A stretch of 64,000 nucleotides of DNA, from contig JAMOPJ010000018.1 in NCBI GenBank assembly GCA_027064525.1, positions 62,001-126,000 on the forward strand. Direction: 5' to 3'. A program made the translations under genes and the position numbers. Below are positions 15,725 to 24,989 of the stretch, in pieces. This stretch comes from Archaeoglobaceae archaeon. GTDB lineage: Archaea; Halobacteriota; Archaeoglobi; Archaeoglobales; Archaeoglobaceae. The notes under the pieces are model-generated. The model worked only from the letters and a program-made list of their open reading frames with translations, made no database searches and was not told where the DNA came from. Positions within the stretch are counted from its first letter, which is position 1. Each line of letters opens with the position of its first letter.

Positions 15725-17086
15725 TTAAACTCTCTTAGGCTCGATGTATTCTTTTGGTGCGCACTCTATAGGCTCTAAGTACTTTCTCAGCACCTTTGGA
15801 ATTTCTACCCTCCCTTCTTCGTCCTGATAGTTCTCGATTATAGCTGTAATCGCTCTCGTTGTGGCTATAGCGGTAGAGTTAAGCGTGTGGACGAATCCCT
15901 TTGTCGGCTTGCCTCTCTCCTCAGCGAACCTTATGTTTAGTCTGTAGCTCTGCCAGTCTGTGCAGTTTGAGCATGATACCATCTCTCTATATCTTCCTTG
16001 CGCTGGCATCCAAGCTTCTAAGTCATACTTCTTTGCAGCAACCACCCCGATGTCTCCTGAGCATATGTTTACTATTCTGTAGGGGATTCCCAAGCCCCGC
16101 CAAAGCTTCTCAGCGTTTTCTATCAGCTTCTCATGCCACTCCCAGCTCTGATCTGGCAAGCAATAGACAAACTGCTCGACCTTGTTGAACTGATGAACTC
16201 TGAAGATACCTTTGGTATCCTTTCCGTGGGCTCCAGCTTCCTTTCTAAAGCATGGGCTAACTCCAGCGTAAAGCAGGGGTAGTTCGTCTTCTTCAAGCAC
16301 TTCGTTCATGTGCATAGCTGCGAGGGGATGCTCGGATGTAGCGATGAGGTATAAGTCCTCGTCTTCGATCTTATATATCACCTCTTCAAAGTCGCTGAAT
16401 GCGGTAACTCCTTGATAGGCTTCTCGTCTCATCATGTAAGGCGGATTTACTATCTTGAATCCTTTCTTAGCAAGAAAATCCAAGGCATAGAACGTTAAGG
16501 CGAAGTCGAGCCAAACCAAATCGTCGAATAAGTAGTAGAACCTCGATCCAGCAACCTTTCCAGCTCTCAATATGTCAGCCCATCCGAATTTCTCAACAGC
16601 ATCGGCATGACCCAGTGGAGGTTTATCTATTATCTCGTATTCGACATCGAATCCCTTCGTTTGTTCCAAGAACTGATCTAAATGTTCTTTATAAACTTTT
16701 GGCTTGCCCCAGAACTTTATCGGAACGTTGTCGTTCTCGTCCTTTCCTTCTGGAACCGACTCATGGAGTATATTCGGAATCGAAAGCAGAACCTTGTTGA
16801 GCTCTTCTTCTATTTTCTTAAGCTCATCTTCTCCTTTCTTGACGAGTTCAGATACTTCCTTAGCTTTTGCAATTAGCTCTGCTCTCTTATCCTTAGGAGC
16901 GGATTTTATCTCCTGAGAGAGCCTGTTTCTCTCGTGTCTGAGCTTATTCAGCTCCTTCAGCTTTTGTCTCCAAAGCTTGTCGAGTTCTATCGCTTTTTCA
17001 ACTATCTCCAAGCTTTCTCCTCTCTTTTTCTGCGATTCTATGAGAATTTGGGGGTTCTCTCTTAGCGCTTTGAGTATGCTCCACAT
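15725..17086 (-). CDS. serS: Seryl-tRNA synthetase (common type)
   Basis: This enzyme charges tRNA-Ser with serine. The 453-aa protein (from ATG 17086; 17095 adds three residues) has the N-terminal antiparallel coiled-coil arm (about residues 30-100, rich in KLKELNKLRHERNRLSQEIK) that grips the long variable arm of tRNA-Ser. The class II core follows, with motif 2 FRKEAGAHGKDTKGIFRVHQF and motif 3 TLNSTAIATTRAITAIIENYQ. It is the common SerRS, not the rare methanogen type. Transcription would start in the roughly 140-bp gap before the surface-protein remnant on the opposite strand. Confidence 0.96.
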   Translation of the reverse strand: MWSILKALRENPQILIESQKKRGESLEIVEKAIELDKLWRQKLKELNKLRHERNRLSQEIKSAPKDKRAELIAKAKEVSELVKKGEDELKKIEEELNKVLLSIPNILHESVPEGKDENDNVPIKFWGKPKVYKEHLDQFLEQTKGFDVEYEIIDKPPLGHADAVEKFGWADILRAGKVAGSRFYYLFDDLVWLDFALTFYALDFLAKKGFKIVNPPYMMRREAYQGVTAFSDFEEVIYKIEDEDLYLIATSEHPLAAMHMNEVLEEDELPLLYAGVSPCFRKEAGAHGKDTKGIFRVHQFNKVEQFVYCLPDQSWEWHEKLIENAEKLWRGLGIPYRIVNICSGDIGVVAAKKYDLEAWMPAQGRYREMVSCSNCTDWQSYRLNIRFAEERGKPTKGFVHTLNSTAIATTRAITAIIENYQDEEGRVEIPKVLRKYLEPIECAPKEYIEPKRV

Positions 17087-17229
17087 AACAAACAAGCGAA
17101 GTGCTACGCTGCTTAAAATATTTAACCGCTTTTAAATTATCTTGCTCAATCGTCTGGATACTATCGACAAACTGTAGCGTTAGGAGTATATCGTGACAGT
17201 AGTATGTAATTGCAGGAAAGATCACGACA

Positions 17230-17808
17230 ATGAGCGTTCCAGAAAAGATAGCTGATGCTGTAGGCTTGCTCAAGATTACCATAATAACCGACAAATCGCT
17301 ACCGATATATGCGGTAATTTCGGCAGCTAATATGCCGAGTGGGGCACCGAGCCCACCGGGAGATGTGTTCTCGTGCTTCGAGATTGTGTTCACAAAGTAT
17401 GGCACAACTCAGAAGGTTGAGCCAAGAGGTTACATCGAGTTCAAAGTTCCGAAGAGCTGGTTGAGCGAAACGGGTCACAAACCTGAAGACATCGTGCTCA
17501 TGAAGCTCAGCGGCGATAAGTGGATCGAGCTGAAGACTGAGATAACTGGAGAAGATAGTGGCTATGTATACTATAAGGCTGAAGTAGGATCGTTCAGCAT
17601 ATTTGCCGTGGTAGCCAAGGCAGCCGCTGTGGTAACGCCTACTGTAACTCCGACAGCCGTGCCAACTGTTGCACCTACGAAGACACCAACAGCAACACCA
17701 ACAACACCGGCTCCGTCAAAGCCATTCGAATGGACATGGATAGCTGCAGCCATAGTTGTAATAGTAATATTGTTGCTCGTAGTAGCATACTTTACAAGAA
17801 GAAAGTAA
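17230..17808 (+). CDS. 5'-truncated PGF-pre-PGF-type surface protein (probable remnant)
   Basis: The 192-aa frame reads as the last part of a secreted surface protein. A beta-rich segment includes EFKVPKSWLSETGHKPEDIVLMKLSGDKWIELKTE and AEVGSFSIFAVVAKAA, the arrangement of the PGF-pre-PGF domain found before archaeosortase tails. A Thr-Pro stalk (VTPTAVPTVAPTKTPTATPTTPAP) and a C-terminal membrane helix with basic end (WIAAAIVVIVILLLVVAYFTRRK) follow. There is no signal peptide. Domain-like sequence continues upstream of the ATG (YVIAGKITT) and is cut by in-frame TAG 17200-17202 and TGA 17194-17196. I read it as a 5'-deleted paralogue beside the intact S-layer gene, but a short expressed protein is possible. 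Confidence 0.6.
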   Translation: MSVPEKIADAVGLLKITIITDKSLPIYAVISAANMPSGAPSPPGDVFSCFEIVFTKYGTTQKVEPRGYIEFKVPKSWLSETGHKPEDIVLMKLSGDKWIELKTEITGEDSGYVYYKAEVGSFSIFAVVAKAAAVVTPTVTPTAVPTVAPTKTPTATPTTPAPSKPFEWTWIAAAIVVIVILLLVVAYFTRRK

Positions 17809-17963
17809 CCTAGACTTTAATTTTTTATTTTTAAAATTTTTACATTTTATAAATTTATACTATTATTGCTATTATAATTGTGATAATTCATGGTTTTAAA
17901 AATTGCCGATAATACGTGTATCATTTGTCGATTTTAATTGTTTTTTATTATGCATTCTATAGC

Positions 17964-17978
17964 AAAAAGCTTAAATAT
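17964..17978 (+). promoter_or_regulatory. Strong BRE/TATA promoter of the S-layer gene
   Basis: A purine-rich BRE-like AAAAAG (17964-17969) directly precedes the TATA box CTTAAATA (17970-17977), inside a long AT-rich stretch (17815-17995) that holds no gene. An expected start site about 25 nt downstream falls at about 17999-18003, at the foot of the leader hairpin, giving a leader of roughly 105-109 nt. Confidence 0.6.
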
Positions 17979-18001
17979 GTCATGGATTTTATAAAGGAAA
18001 G

Positions 18002-18045
18002 GTGACGGCGGGGGTAGCCAGCGGAATAGCTATCTCCGCCGTCAC
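18002..18045 (+). promoter_or_regulatory. Leader hairpin at the 5' end of the S-layer mRNA
   Basis: GTGACGGCGG (18002-18011) is a perfect 10-bp complement of CCGCCGTCAC (18036-18045), and an inner TAGC/GCTA pair extends the stem. The G+C-rich hairpin stands in an otherwise AT-rich leader, immediately after the predicted transcription start and about 60 nt before the S-layer ATG. A separate Shine-Dalgarno sequence (GGGAGGTAG, about 18091-18100) serves translation. The position suggests mRNA stabilisation or control of a highly expressed surface protein, which is inference; a small RNA or a palindromic mobile remnant are alternatives. Confidence 0.6.
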
Positions 18046-18107
18046 AAAAAGTGGGGTTTATATATGGCAAGGTGTGAGAGTTGTTTGGTTTTGGGAGGTA
18101 GAGAAAT

Positions 18108-21100
18108 ATGAAAGGTTTGGGTGTTAAAATCGGATTAGCGATACTAGTGACACTACTGATTGCAGTGACTACAGCGAGCGCAGTAACTCCTCCAACATGG
18201 TACACGGTATCAACGACAGAGCCTGGTGTAAATGTTTCAGCGGACATCGCAACACCTAGTGTTGCCAAGGAATCTATTGTCGGCGTTCCGATATATATTA
18301 AAGTTAATACTACTGGTGGAAATACATCAGCAACGAACTTTACTGTGAGCTATGCATCTGGACTAAGTAGCAATGTTGCTAGTGGAGATACAGTCAATGT
18401 CGGTAACTGGTTCTGGGTAAATGCATCAGCGAAAGGAACTTACTCGATTACGATTGCAAATGCTGAGAATTCGTCAGAGAGAGTCACTATAACTGTAAAG
18501 TTCATCTACGAGGAGGAAACTGCAGTAGATAAGACAATCAAGGATGCTACTGGCACAATAGCTGTCAAAGTCTACGATATCGATAAGTACTACACCAAGG
18601 CTGATATTGGTGCATATGCAATGCAGTTTGATTACGGTGAGACTATAAAGATATACATCTACGGATTAGATTCTGACTATACGACAACGTTCGAGATCAG
18701 AGACTGGGATACCGACGAGGCAAAGTACACTCTGAGCTTTGAGGCTTCATCTAAGACAATCGAGATTGATACTAGCCAGCTGTATCCGGGAGACTTCTAC
18801 ATCTACGTTAAGAATGGAAACTATGAGATCAACGGAAAGAATCCAAGCAAAATGGATGTAAGCTATCCGCAGGCTATTACCCTCCATGTAGCAAAGCCAG
18901 AAATACACATAAGTCTTGAAAACAAGAGAGTGCCAATCGCTAAGGGTGATTATGCTGTTGTAAAGGTTAAGATCTATGGATTGAGCCTACCATTCGATGC
19001 AACATTGAATGTTACTGGTCCAATGAGTGGAACATACACTCAGACATTGCACTTTACAGATTCAAGAGAAAAGACTGTAAAAATACCCACAGCAATGTTC
19101 TTCGCTTCTCCATACAATGGATCTACAGGAACATACACAGTTAGCGTTAAGGCCGGAACTGAAGAAGAATCAATGGACTTCAAGATTGATGATATTGAAG
19201 TCACACTAGCCATTCCATCCACAGCCGCTCTTGGTACTAAGATAAAGATTCAGGGTACCACCAACATAGCTGAAACAAACAGCACAGATGATGATGTAAA
19301 GAATGGAACGAACTGGGTATATGTATACGTGTACTTGCCAGATGGTAGACTCGTAAAGGAAGATGGAACAATAATTGACGCAAAGTATGCAGACACGACA
19401 AACTACACAAGGAAGTGCATGGTTGATTCAGATGGTACTTGGGAGAGTGACGTTAAGTTCTACTTTAGAACCGACTGGGATACTGGAAGCTACAGGGTTA
19501 CAGCAGTTGCGGCAACCACAACGAGCTTGAATGACAGCGAAACCATGTACATTAATGTTAAGGAGCCTGAGATTGAATTTGAGATGGATAAGTATACATT
19601 TGCAAGAGGTGAGGAGATAAAGTTCAAGGGTGTTGCAACAGTTGAAAAGGGAACAAAGATCTGGATAGAGTCTGAAGACTTGAACAAGCTCATTGAGGAG
19701 ACTCATAAACTCAAGTCATACACGGCTACCTCTGGAAAGAAGGTGTATTACCTTGAAGTAGCTGTAGGTTCTGATGGTCACTGGGAGACTGAGAAGCTAC
19801 ACATAAGTGCTAGTGCTCCAAAGACCAGCTATACGATAGATGCGTACATAATTAAGGACGATGGAACTAAGTCTGACTGGAAGGACACAGTTACAATAAG
19901 AGTTGCAAAGGCTGTGCTTAATGCATCGATTAGCAGAACATCTGCTCCAAGAGGCGCAGACATAGTAATAAGTGGTACGACTACGCTAGACTATGTGTAC
20001 ATCTTCACAGATGACTATCCAGTCCTTGAGAACGTTGGAGAAATTTGGTCAGACACTGAAAAGTTCAACGCAGATGATATTGTCAAGAATCACGGCGACA
20101 GATACAAGCCATACAAGGTTAAAGTCGAGAACGATCAGTTCAGTGTTCAGTTGACAGTTGACAGTAAGGCAGATACAGGAACATACACGATATACGTAAT
20201 AGCCCCATCTGATCCACCATACGTTGATCCATCAGAAGATGCAATGGCACAGTTCAGCTTAACAATCACGGAGTTTGGATTCATACATGTACCAACAGTG
20301 GTCAAAATGGTTAAGGGCGACGAGGTGGATGTCTACGTGAAAGTTAACTGCGATCCAGATGACGTTAAGGTTACAGCAGAGTTCGAGGGTCACGGTGCAA
20401 AGGTGAAGGAAGCTGACTTCGGTGAATTCAGCAAGTACAACGAGACCGAAGACGGTGGTTGGCTCTACGCAACGATCTATCCGTTCTACAACGACACTGA
20501 GGATAAGCTGGTCTCAGAAGGCAAACCAGACGAATTGCTGAAGCCGGGCGTGTACACACTGACGCTCCACATGTATAACAGAGAGACGGGCGAGGAGATA
20601 TCGGAGGCTGAGACAAAGATACCTGTAATCGTTGAAGAACTCGAACTCAACGTCGATGTGCCGTCCGAAGTTGTGAAAGGTGAACCAATAGTCGTCAAGA
20701 TCGATACGAACAGAGGTGAGAAAGGTTACGACTACATATATGTAGTGCTCGACTTGGGTGTCAAGAAGATGAAGTACACAAGGGTAGCACTTGACGAAAA
20801 TGGAGATGCAGAAGTAGAAATTCCAACAGCTGGAATAGACCCAGGAACATACAAGCTCTACGTCAGAGATGCCATGAGAACTGTGTCTGATGCAGACATC
20901 GAGGACTGGTATGACATTGCTCCAACAGACTCATATGCCAAAGCGTATGATGCGCAGGATGATGTCCTTGTAGTCAAGGAGGTTACAATCACCGAGAACG
21001 TAACGGCTGTAACTACTCCAACGCCAACTCCAACGCCTACGCCCACGCCAACGCCTACGCCAACCCCGACACCAACGCCAACCCCGACTCCGACACCTAC

Positions 21101-21245
21101 GCCAACTCCGACGCCAACTAAGGCACCGGTAGAGACACCAGCAGAGAAGCCAACGCCAACGCCAACGAAGACACCGGGCTTCGAGGCAGTGTTTGCCATC
21201 GCTGGACTGCTGGCAGTCACCTACTTGCTGAGAAGAAGACAGTAA
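18108..21245 (+). CDS. S-layer-type surface protein with PGF-CTERM-like anchor
   Basis: The 1045-aa protein starts with a classic signal peptide (basic MKGLGVK, hydrophobic core [14 protein letters not shown], cleavage after TASA). About 950 residues of beta-rich repeats follow, including Ig-like units opening with motifs such as [22 protein letters not shown] and [10 protein letters not shown], with many N-x-S/T sites for N-glycosylation and almost no Cys. A Thr-Pro stalk (about residues 968-1020) leads to [23 protein letters not shown], a PGF-CTERM tail that an archaeosortase would cleave and lipidate. This is most likely the main cell-envelope lattice protein. Start ATG 18108 has a Shine-Dalgarno sequence 8-10 nt upstream. 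A promoter with hairpin leader precedes it. Confidence 0.88.
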   Translation: MKGLGVKIGLAILVTLLIAVTTASAVTPPTWYTVSTTEPGVNVSADIATPSVAKESIVGVPIYIKVNTTGGNTSATNFTVSYASGLSSNVASGDTVNVGNWFWVNASAKGTYSITIANAENSSERVTITVKFIYEEETAVDKTIKDATGTIAVKVYDIDKYYTKADIGAYAMQFDYGETIKIYIYGLDSDYTTTFEIRDWDTDEAKYTLSFEASSKTIEIDTSQLYPGDFYIYVKNGNYEINGKNPSKMDVSYPQAITLHVAKPEIHISLENKRVPIAKGDYAVVKVKIYGLSLPFDATLNVTGPMSGTYTQTLHFTDSREKTVKIPTAMFFASPYNGSTGTYTVSVKAGTEEESMDFKIDDIEVTLAIPSTAALGTKIKIQGTTNIAETNSTDDDVKNGTNWVYVYVYLPDGRLVKEDGTIIDAKYADTTNYTRKCMVDSDGTWESDVKFYFRTDWDTGSYRVTAVAATTTSLNDSETMYINVKEPEIEFEMDKYTFARGEEIKFKGVATVEKGTKIWIESEDLNKLIEETHKLKSYTATSGKKVYYLEVAVGSDGHWETEKLHISASAPKTSYTIDAYIIKDDGTKSDWKDTVTIRVAKAVLNASISRTSAPRGADIVISGTTTLDYVYIFTDDYPVLENVGEIWSDTEKFNADDIVKNHGDRYKPYKVKVENDQFSVQLTVDSKADTGTYTIYVIAPSDPPYVDPSEDAMAQFSLTITEFGFIHVPTVVKMVKGDEVDVYVKVNCDPDDVKVTAEFEGHGAKVKEADFGEFSKYNETEDGGWLYATIYPFYNDTEDKLVSEGKPDELLKPGVYTLTLHMYNRETGEEISEAETKIPVIVEELELNVDVPSEVVKGEPIVVKIDTNRGEKGYDYIYVVLDLGVKKMKYTRVALDENGDAEVEIPTAGIDPGTYKLYVRDAMRTVSDADIEDWYDIAPTDSYAKAYDAQDDVLVVKEVTITENVTAVTTPTPTPTPTPTPTPTPTPTPTPTPTPTPTPTPTPTKAPVETPAEKPTPTPTKTPGFEAVFAIAGLLAVTYLLRRRQ
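21012..21125 (+). repeat. Thr-Pro codon repeat tract in the S-layer gene
   Basis: A degenerate tandem of ACN-CCN codon pairs (acg-cca, act-cca, acg-cct) encodes an unbroken run of about nineteen Thr-Pro pairs. This is a stiff, probably O-glycosylated stalk between the folded domains and the PGF-CTERM anchor. On the opposite strand it gives meaningless Val-Gly repeats. Confidence 0.9.
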
Positions 21246-21280
21246 TTTCCCCAATTTTTTCCTTTTCTTCTTTTATTTAA
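21246..21280 (+). terminator. T-rich terminator after the S-layer gene
   Basis: Directly after the TAA the plus strand carries clustered T runs (TTTTTT, then TTTTCTTCTTTTATTT), the usual archaeal intrinsic terminator type, with no hairpin needed. The next gene starts 84 nt downstream. Confidence 0.5.
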
Positions 21281-21329
21281 AATTCGTTACTTCGACACAA
21301 CTATTTTAAGTAACCGCCAAATTACAGAT

Positions 21330-21893
21330 ATGGAGAACGTTATATCTCTTCTCTTCTCTAACCTCGGATACTCCGAGGAAGATATCGTAAAGGATCTCAA
21401 GTTTTACCACCCACTCTTTAAGCAACCGCTCATCATCGACTGCGCGGTCCTGAAATACGGAGAAAACAAATACGGAATGATAATTAAGTTTGGAGAAATT
21501 GGCAAAGATGAAGCTGAACTGTGTGGAATCTGCGCTTTAACCGGAGCGGTCTATGGAATCCTCACCGACGGCGTTAACTACGTTGTGATCAAACCCAAAG
21601 GTGCATACGAGTGGGAAACCATCGAGAACATTCCTTCCAAGTTCGAATTGGAAGAGGAGCTCGGAATTAAGAGACACCTGATCATAGCGATATCTTACGA
21701 CGAATACGAGACCAAGGTGGATGACATCGAATTCGTCGTCAACAACAGCAGATATCTGTATTCCGACATGGACAGGGATGAGGTTGTGATAATCCATCCT
21801 AACGCAAAGCTCATCAGATGGCTCATAGATAGAAACGTCAGGTTCAGAGAGTTTGAAGATGAAGACTTTCTCAGACTGTTGGATTTGGATTAG
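21330..21893 (+). CDS. Hypothetical protein, possible HsdR-N/PD-(D/E)XK-like domain
   Basis: The 187-aa protein is acidic and soluble. Its N-terminal part (PLIIDCAVLKYGENKYGMIIKFG, then GAVYGILTDGVNYVVIKPKG) recalls the type I restriction HsdR N-terminal nuclease fold, in which D and E-x-K residues on two strands are followed by a T-N/D-G strand. Here the second motif reads IIKFG, so the catalytic Glu appears to be absent, and a purely structural or regulatory version is likely. No hsdM or hsdS lies nearby. A TATA-like region lies about 25 nt upstream. The assignment is weak. Confidence 0.6.
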   Translation: MENVISLLFSNLGYSEEDIVKDLKFYHPLFKQPLIIDCAVLKYGENKYGMIIKFGEIGKDEAELCGICALTGAVYGILTDGVNYVVIKPKGAYEWETIENIPSKFELEEELGIKRHLIIAISYDEYETKVDDIEFVVNNSRYLYSDMDRDEVVIIHPNAKLIRWLIDRNVRFREFEDEDFLRLLDLD

Positions 21894-21928
21894 GCAAACA
21901 TTTATTATCTTCCTACGAATTCTAAATC

Positions 21929-22261
21929 ATGCTTCCAACGAACATAAAGCAGATGAAAAAGATGATGAAGCAGATGGGAATAGATATCGAAGAACTCGAT
22001 GCTGAGGAGGTTATAATCCGAACTTCAAATGAGGAACTGATTTTCAAAAATCCAAGCGTTACTAAGATTACGGGAAGGGGTATAGAGATGTTTCAGGTGA
22101 CTGGAAGTTACGAAATCGTTAAGAGAAAGCCGGAAATCAGCGAGGAGGATGTAAAGCTCATAATGGAGCAAGCCAACGTCGATGAGGAGACAGCGAGAAA
22201 AGCTCTTGAAGAAGCTGGAGGAGATCTCGCAGAGGCTCTGCTCAAGTTGCAGGAATCATGA
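21929..22261 (+). CDS. nac: Nascent polypeptide-associated complex protein (archaeal NAC)
   Basis: Archaeal NAC is a homodimer that binds nascent chains at the ribosome exit tunnel. The 110-aa protein has the NAC domain (MKKMMKQMGIDIEELDAEEVIIR ... ELIFKNPSVTKITGRGIEMFQVTG) and a C-terminal UBA domain (EEDVKLIMEQANVDEETARKALEEAGGDLAEALLKL). Length and order match the family. Its stop overlaps the trmI start by 4 nt (ATGA), so the two are translationally coupled. Confidence 0.95.
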   Translation: MLPTNIKQMKKMMKQMGIDIEELDAEEVIIRTSNEELIFKNPSVTKITGRGIEMFQVTGSYEIVKRKPEISEEDVKLIMEQANVDEETARKALEEAGGDLAEALLKLQES

Positions 22262-23001
22262 TCAAGCCGCCCGTTGTTTTACTTAAAGGAAAACACAGCT
22301 TTTTGATTGAAAGGTTCGAAGGTCAGCTTCACACTCACCATGGGATAATCAACTTGGAAGATCTTAAGAACAAGAAATTCGGCGACGAGATAGAGACGCA
22401 TTTGGGAGTCAAATACAAGATCCTCCCTTTCAAGCCAGCGGACTTCTTCAAGCACTTCAAGAGGAGTGCAACACCTATAATGCCTAAAGACATCGGAGCA
22501 ATAATAGCTTATACTGGCCTAAGCCCCGATTCGTTCATACTCGACGCCGGAACTGGCACTGGCATGCTTGCAGCCTACTTAGCTTACTTCAACAAGTATG
22601 GTGAAGTTATAACTGTAGAAAAGCGTCCAGAATTCGCTAAAATAGCGAGGGAGAATTTCAAGCTTGCAAAGCTTAAGAATATCCATCAGATCGTTGGAGA
22701 TGTGAGATTCGTGGCTGAAGGCTTCAAGAAGGAGTTCGACCTAATCGTTCTGGACATGAAGGACGATGTCGAGTTCATTCCCAAAGCAAAAGACCTGCTT
22801 ACGATAAGCGGATATCTCGTAGTTTACAACCCCTACATCGAGCCTACGAGGAGAGTTTATGAGACAATGCTTAAGGAAGGATTTAGGGAAGTTGAGAGCT
22901 TCGAACTCATCCGGATCGATTTGGAGCATAAGAGAGTTGGCACTCGCCCCTTTACGAGGGTTTGGCACACAGGTTTCATAGTCATAGGTAGGAAGGTTTA
23001 A
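22258..23001 (+). CDS. trmI: tRNA (adenine-N1)-methyltransferase TrmI
   Basis: TrmI makes m1A in the T-arm of tRNA (positions 57/58 in archaea) using SAM. The 247-aa protein has the small N-terminal beta domain (VVLLKGKHSFLIERFEGQLHTHHGII), then RSATPIMPKDIGAIIAYTGLSPDSFILDAGTGTGMLAAYLA with SAM motif I (DAGTGTG), then EKRPEFAKIARENF and LIVLDMKDD. This matches archaeal TrmI. It is coupled to the NAC gene by a 4-nt overlap. The next gene, lonB, starts after a 61-bp gap that can hold its own promoter. Confidence 0.93.
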   Translation: MIKPPVVLLKGKHSFLIERFEGQLHTHHGIINLEDLKNKKFGDEIETHLGVKYKILPFKPADFFKHFKRSATPIMPKDIGAIIAYTGLSPDSFILDAGTGTGMLAAYLAYFNKYGEVITVEKRPEFAKIARENFKLAKLKNIHQIVGDVRFVAEGFKKEFDLIVLDMKDDVEFIPKAKDLLTISGYLVVYNPYIEPTRRVYETMLKEGFREVESFELIRIDLEHKRVGTRPFTRVWHTGFIVIGRKV

Positions 23002-23062
23002 GTTTCCAGGTGTGAAGTAGCCAGCTTGCATAACGTATTTAAGTTAATTTTTCAGTCCTTTA

Positions 23063-24952
23063 ATGAGTATGGAAGTGCCATCCGAGCAGGAAGTTGATGA
23101 ATTAGTAGGTGGTTTGAAGTTTAACACTACAGCTGAGATTGTAGTTCCTAAAAGGTTAATAGATCAGGTTATTGGGCAAGATCACGCTGTTGAAGCTATA
23201 AAGAAGGCTGCAATTCAGAAAAGGCACGTAATGCTAATCGGATCCCCTGGAACCGGTAAATCGATGCTTGCAAAGGCAATGGCAGAGCTTTTGCCTAAAG
23301 AAGAGCTTGAAGACATCCTTGTATTTCCAAACCCTAAAGATCCAAATCAGCCGAAGATCAAGGTCGTTCCAGCGGGGAAGGGAAGAGAGATCGTCGAAGC
23401 TTACAAGCAGGAAGCTCTGAAGAAAGCTCAGGCGAGAAACTTCTTCTTGATGATGCTCGTCTTCATGATCATAGGCTACACTATTCTCATGAGTCCGAGG
23501 GACTTCATCTGGGGCATAATCGCGGCGATTCTGCTCTTCATGGTTGCAAGATACATGATGCCAAGAGAAGAAAGAAATGTCCCCAAGCTCTTGGTTGACA
23601 ACGCTGACAGAGAAACTGCCCCATTTGAAGATGCAACTGGAGCGCATGCCGGAGCACTGTTTGGAGACGTGCGTCATGATCCGTTTCAGAGTGGAGGACT
23701 CGAAACGCCAGCTCATGAGAGGGTCGAAGCCGGAGCGATTCATAGAGCACACAAGGGAGTTCTATACATCGATGAGATTAACACGCTAACCATAGAATCC
23801 CAGCAAAAGCTCCTTACGGCGATGCAGGAGAAGAAGTTCCCGATTACCGGCCAATCTGAGCGTTCGAGCGGTGCGATGGTTAGGACTGAGCCAGTGCCAT
23901 GTGATTTCATACTCGTTGCAGCTGGAAACATGGACGCCTTGATGGGGATGCATCCAGCCCTTAGAAGTAGAATCGAAGGTTATGGTTATGAGATATATAT
24001 GAACGACACGATGCCCGATACGCCAGAAAACAGAAAGAAGCTGGTTAGGTTCGTTGCTCAGGAGGTAATAAAGGATGGCAGAATTCCGCACTTCGATCGC
24101 TACGCCGTTGCTGAGATAATAAGAGAGGCAAGAAGGAGGGCCGGAAGGAGAGGACATCTGACTCTAAGGCTTAGAGAGCTCGGTGGTCTCGTAAGAACGG
24201 CAGGAGACATAGCAAAAAGCGAAGGAGCAGATGTTGTCAGGCTTGAACACGTTCTGAAGGCTAAGAAGATTGCAAAGACTATTGAGGAGCAGTATGCGGA
24301 CGAATACATCGAGAGGAGAAAGGACTACCAGCTGTTCAAGACTGAAGGTGCTGAGATAGGAAGGGTGAACGGATTGGCCGTAATAGGGCATTCTGCTGGT
24401 ATAGTCCTTCCAATAATTGCTGAGGTAACTCCTGCCCTAAGCAAGGAGGAAGGAAAGGTCATCGCCACCGGAAGACTGCAGGAGATCGCAAGAGAGGCAG
24501 TTGTGAATGTTTCTGCCATCATAAAAAAGTTCACTGGGAGAGATATATCGAACTACGACATCCACATTCAGTTTGTTGGGACATATGAAGGAGTTGAAGG
24601 TGATTCCGCAAGCATAAGCGTGGCCACTGCGGTGATATCAGCTTTGGAAGGAATTCCCGTTGATCAGAGCGTTGCGATGACTGGCAGTTTGAGCGTTAGA
24701 GGAGATGTTCTGCCAGTTGGAGGGGTGACGCAGAAGATCGAGGCTGCCATTCAGGCTGGATTGAAGAAGGTTATAATTCCAAAGGACAACTTAGATGATG
24801 TCTTGCTCGACGCTGAGCACATGGGTAAAATCGAGGTAGTTCCCGTTTCGAGGATCGAAGAGGTTCTGGAGCATTCGCTTGTGGAGTGCGAAAGGAAGAG
24901 AAAATTGCTCGACAAGTTTAGACAGATCTGCCTGGCTTATCCTGTGGAATAA
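23063..24952 (+). CDS. lonB: Membrane-bound ATP-dependent Lon protease, archaeal LonB type
   Basis: LonB degrades misfolded and regulatory proteins at the membrane. The 629-aa protein has an AAA+ domain with Walker A GSPGTGKS (about residues 59-66), interrupted by two membrane helices (FFLMMLVFMIIGYTIL and WGIIAAILLFMVARYM, about 130-175), then Walker B VLYIDEINTL near 235. The C-terminal protease domain has the Ser-Lys dyad: Ser in EGDSASISVA (about 513) and Lys in GGVTQKIEAAIQAG (about 556). It lacks the N domain of bacterial Lon, as expected for archaea. It is the only membrane-anchored energy-dependent protease in the window; psmA is encoded 3 kb away. Confidence 0.96.
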   Translation: MSMEVPSEQEVDELVGGLKFNTTAEIVVPKRLIDQVIGQDHAVEAIKKAAIQKRHVMLIGSPGTGKSMLAKAMAELLPKEELEDILVFPNPKDPNQPKIKVVPAGKGREIVEAYKQEALKKAQARNFFLMMLVFMIIGYTILMSPRDFIWGIIAAILLFMVARYMMPREERNVPKLLVDNADRETAPFEDATGAHAGALFGDVRHDPFQSGGLETPAHERVEAGAIHRAHKGVLYIDEINTLTIESQQKLLTAMQEKKFPITGQSERSSGAMVRTEPVPCDFILVAAGNMDALMGMHPALRSRIEGYGYEIYMNDTMPDTPENRKKLVRFVAQEVIKDGRIPHFDRYAVAEIIREARRRAGRRGHLTLRLRELGGLVRTAGDIAKSEGADVVRLEHVLKAKKIAKTIEEQYADEYIERRKDYQLFKTEGAEIGRVNGLAVIGHSAGIVLPIIAEVTPALSKEEGKVIATGRLQEIAREAVVNVSAIIKKFTGRDISNYDIHIQFVGTYEGVEGDSASISVATAVISALEGIPVDQSVAMTGSLSVRGDVLPVGGVTQKIEAAIQAGLKKVIIPKDNLDDVLLDAEHMGKIEVVPVSRIEEVLEHSLVECERKRKLLDKFRQICLAYPVE

Positions 24953-24989
24953 TTTTTTATTGAAATTTCAAATGAAAAAAGGAGTAAAG

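Noticed and set aside
18002-18045. Riboswitch or terminator reading of the leader hairpin
   Set aside because: There is no T run after it and no known aptamer motif; kept only as a structural element.
21012-21125. CRISPR-like array at the S-layer repeat
   Set aside because: The units are short codon repeats with no spacers; no repeat-spacer array was found anywhere in the window.
20858-21254. Val-Gly or Arg/Trp repeat frames on the minus strand
   Set aside because: They are the reverse complement of the Thr-Pro codon tract of the S-layer gene and have no independent support.
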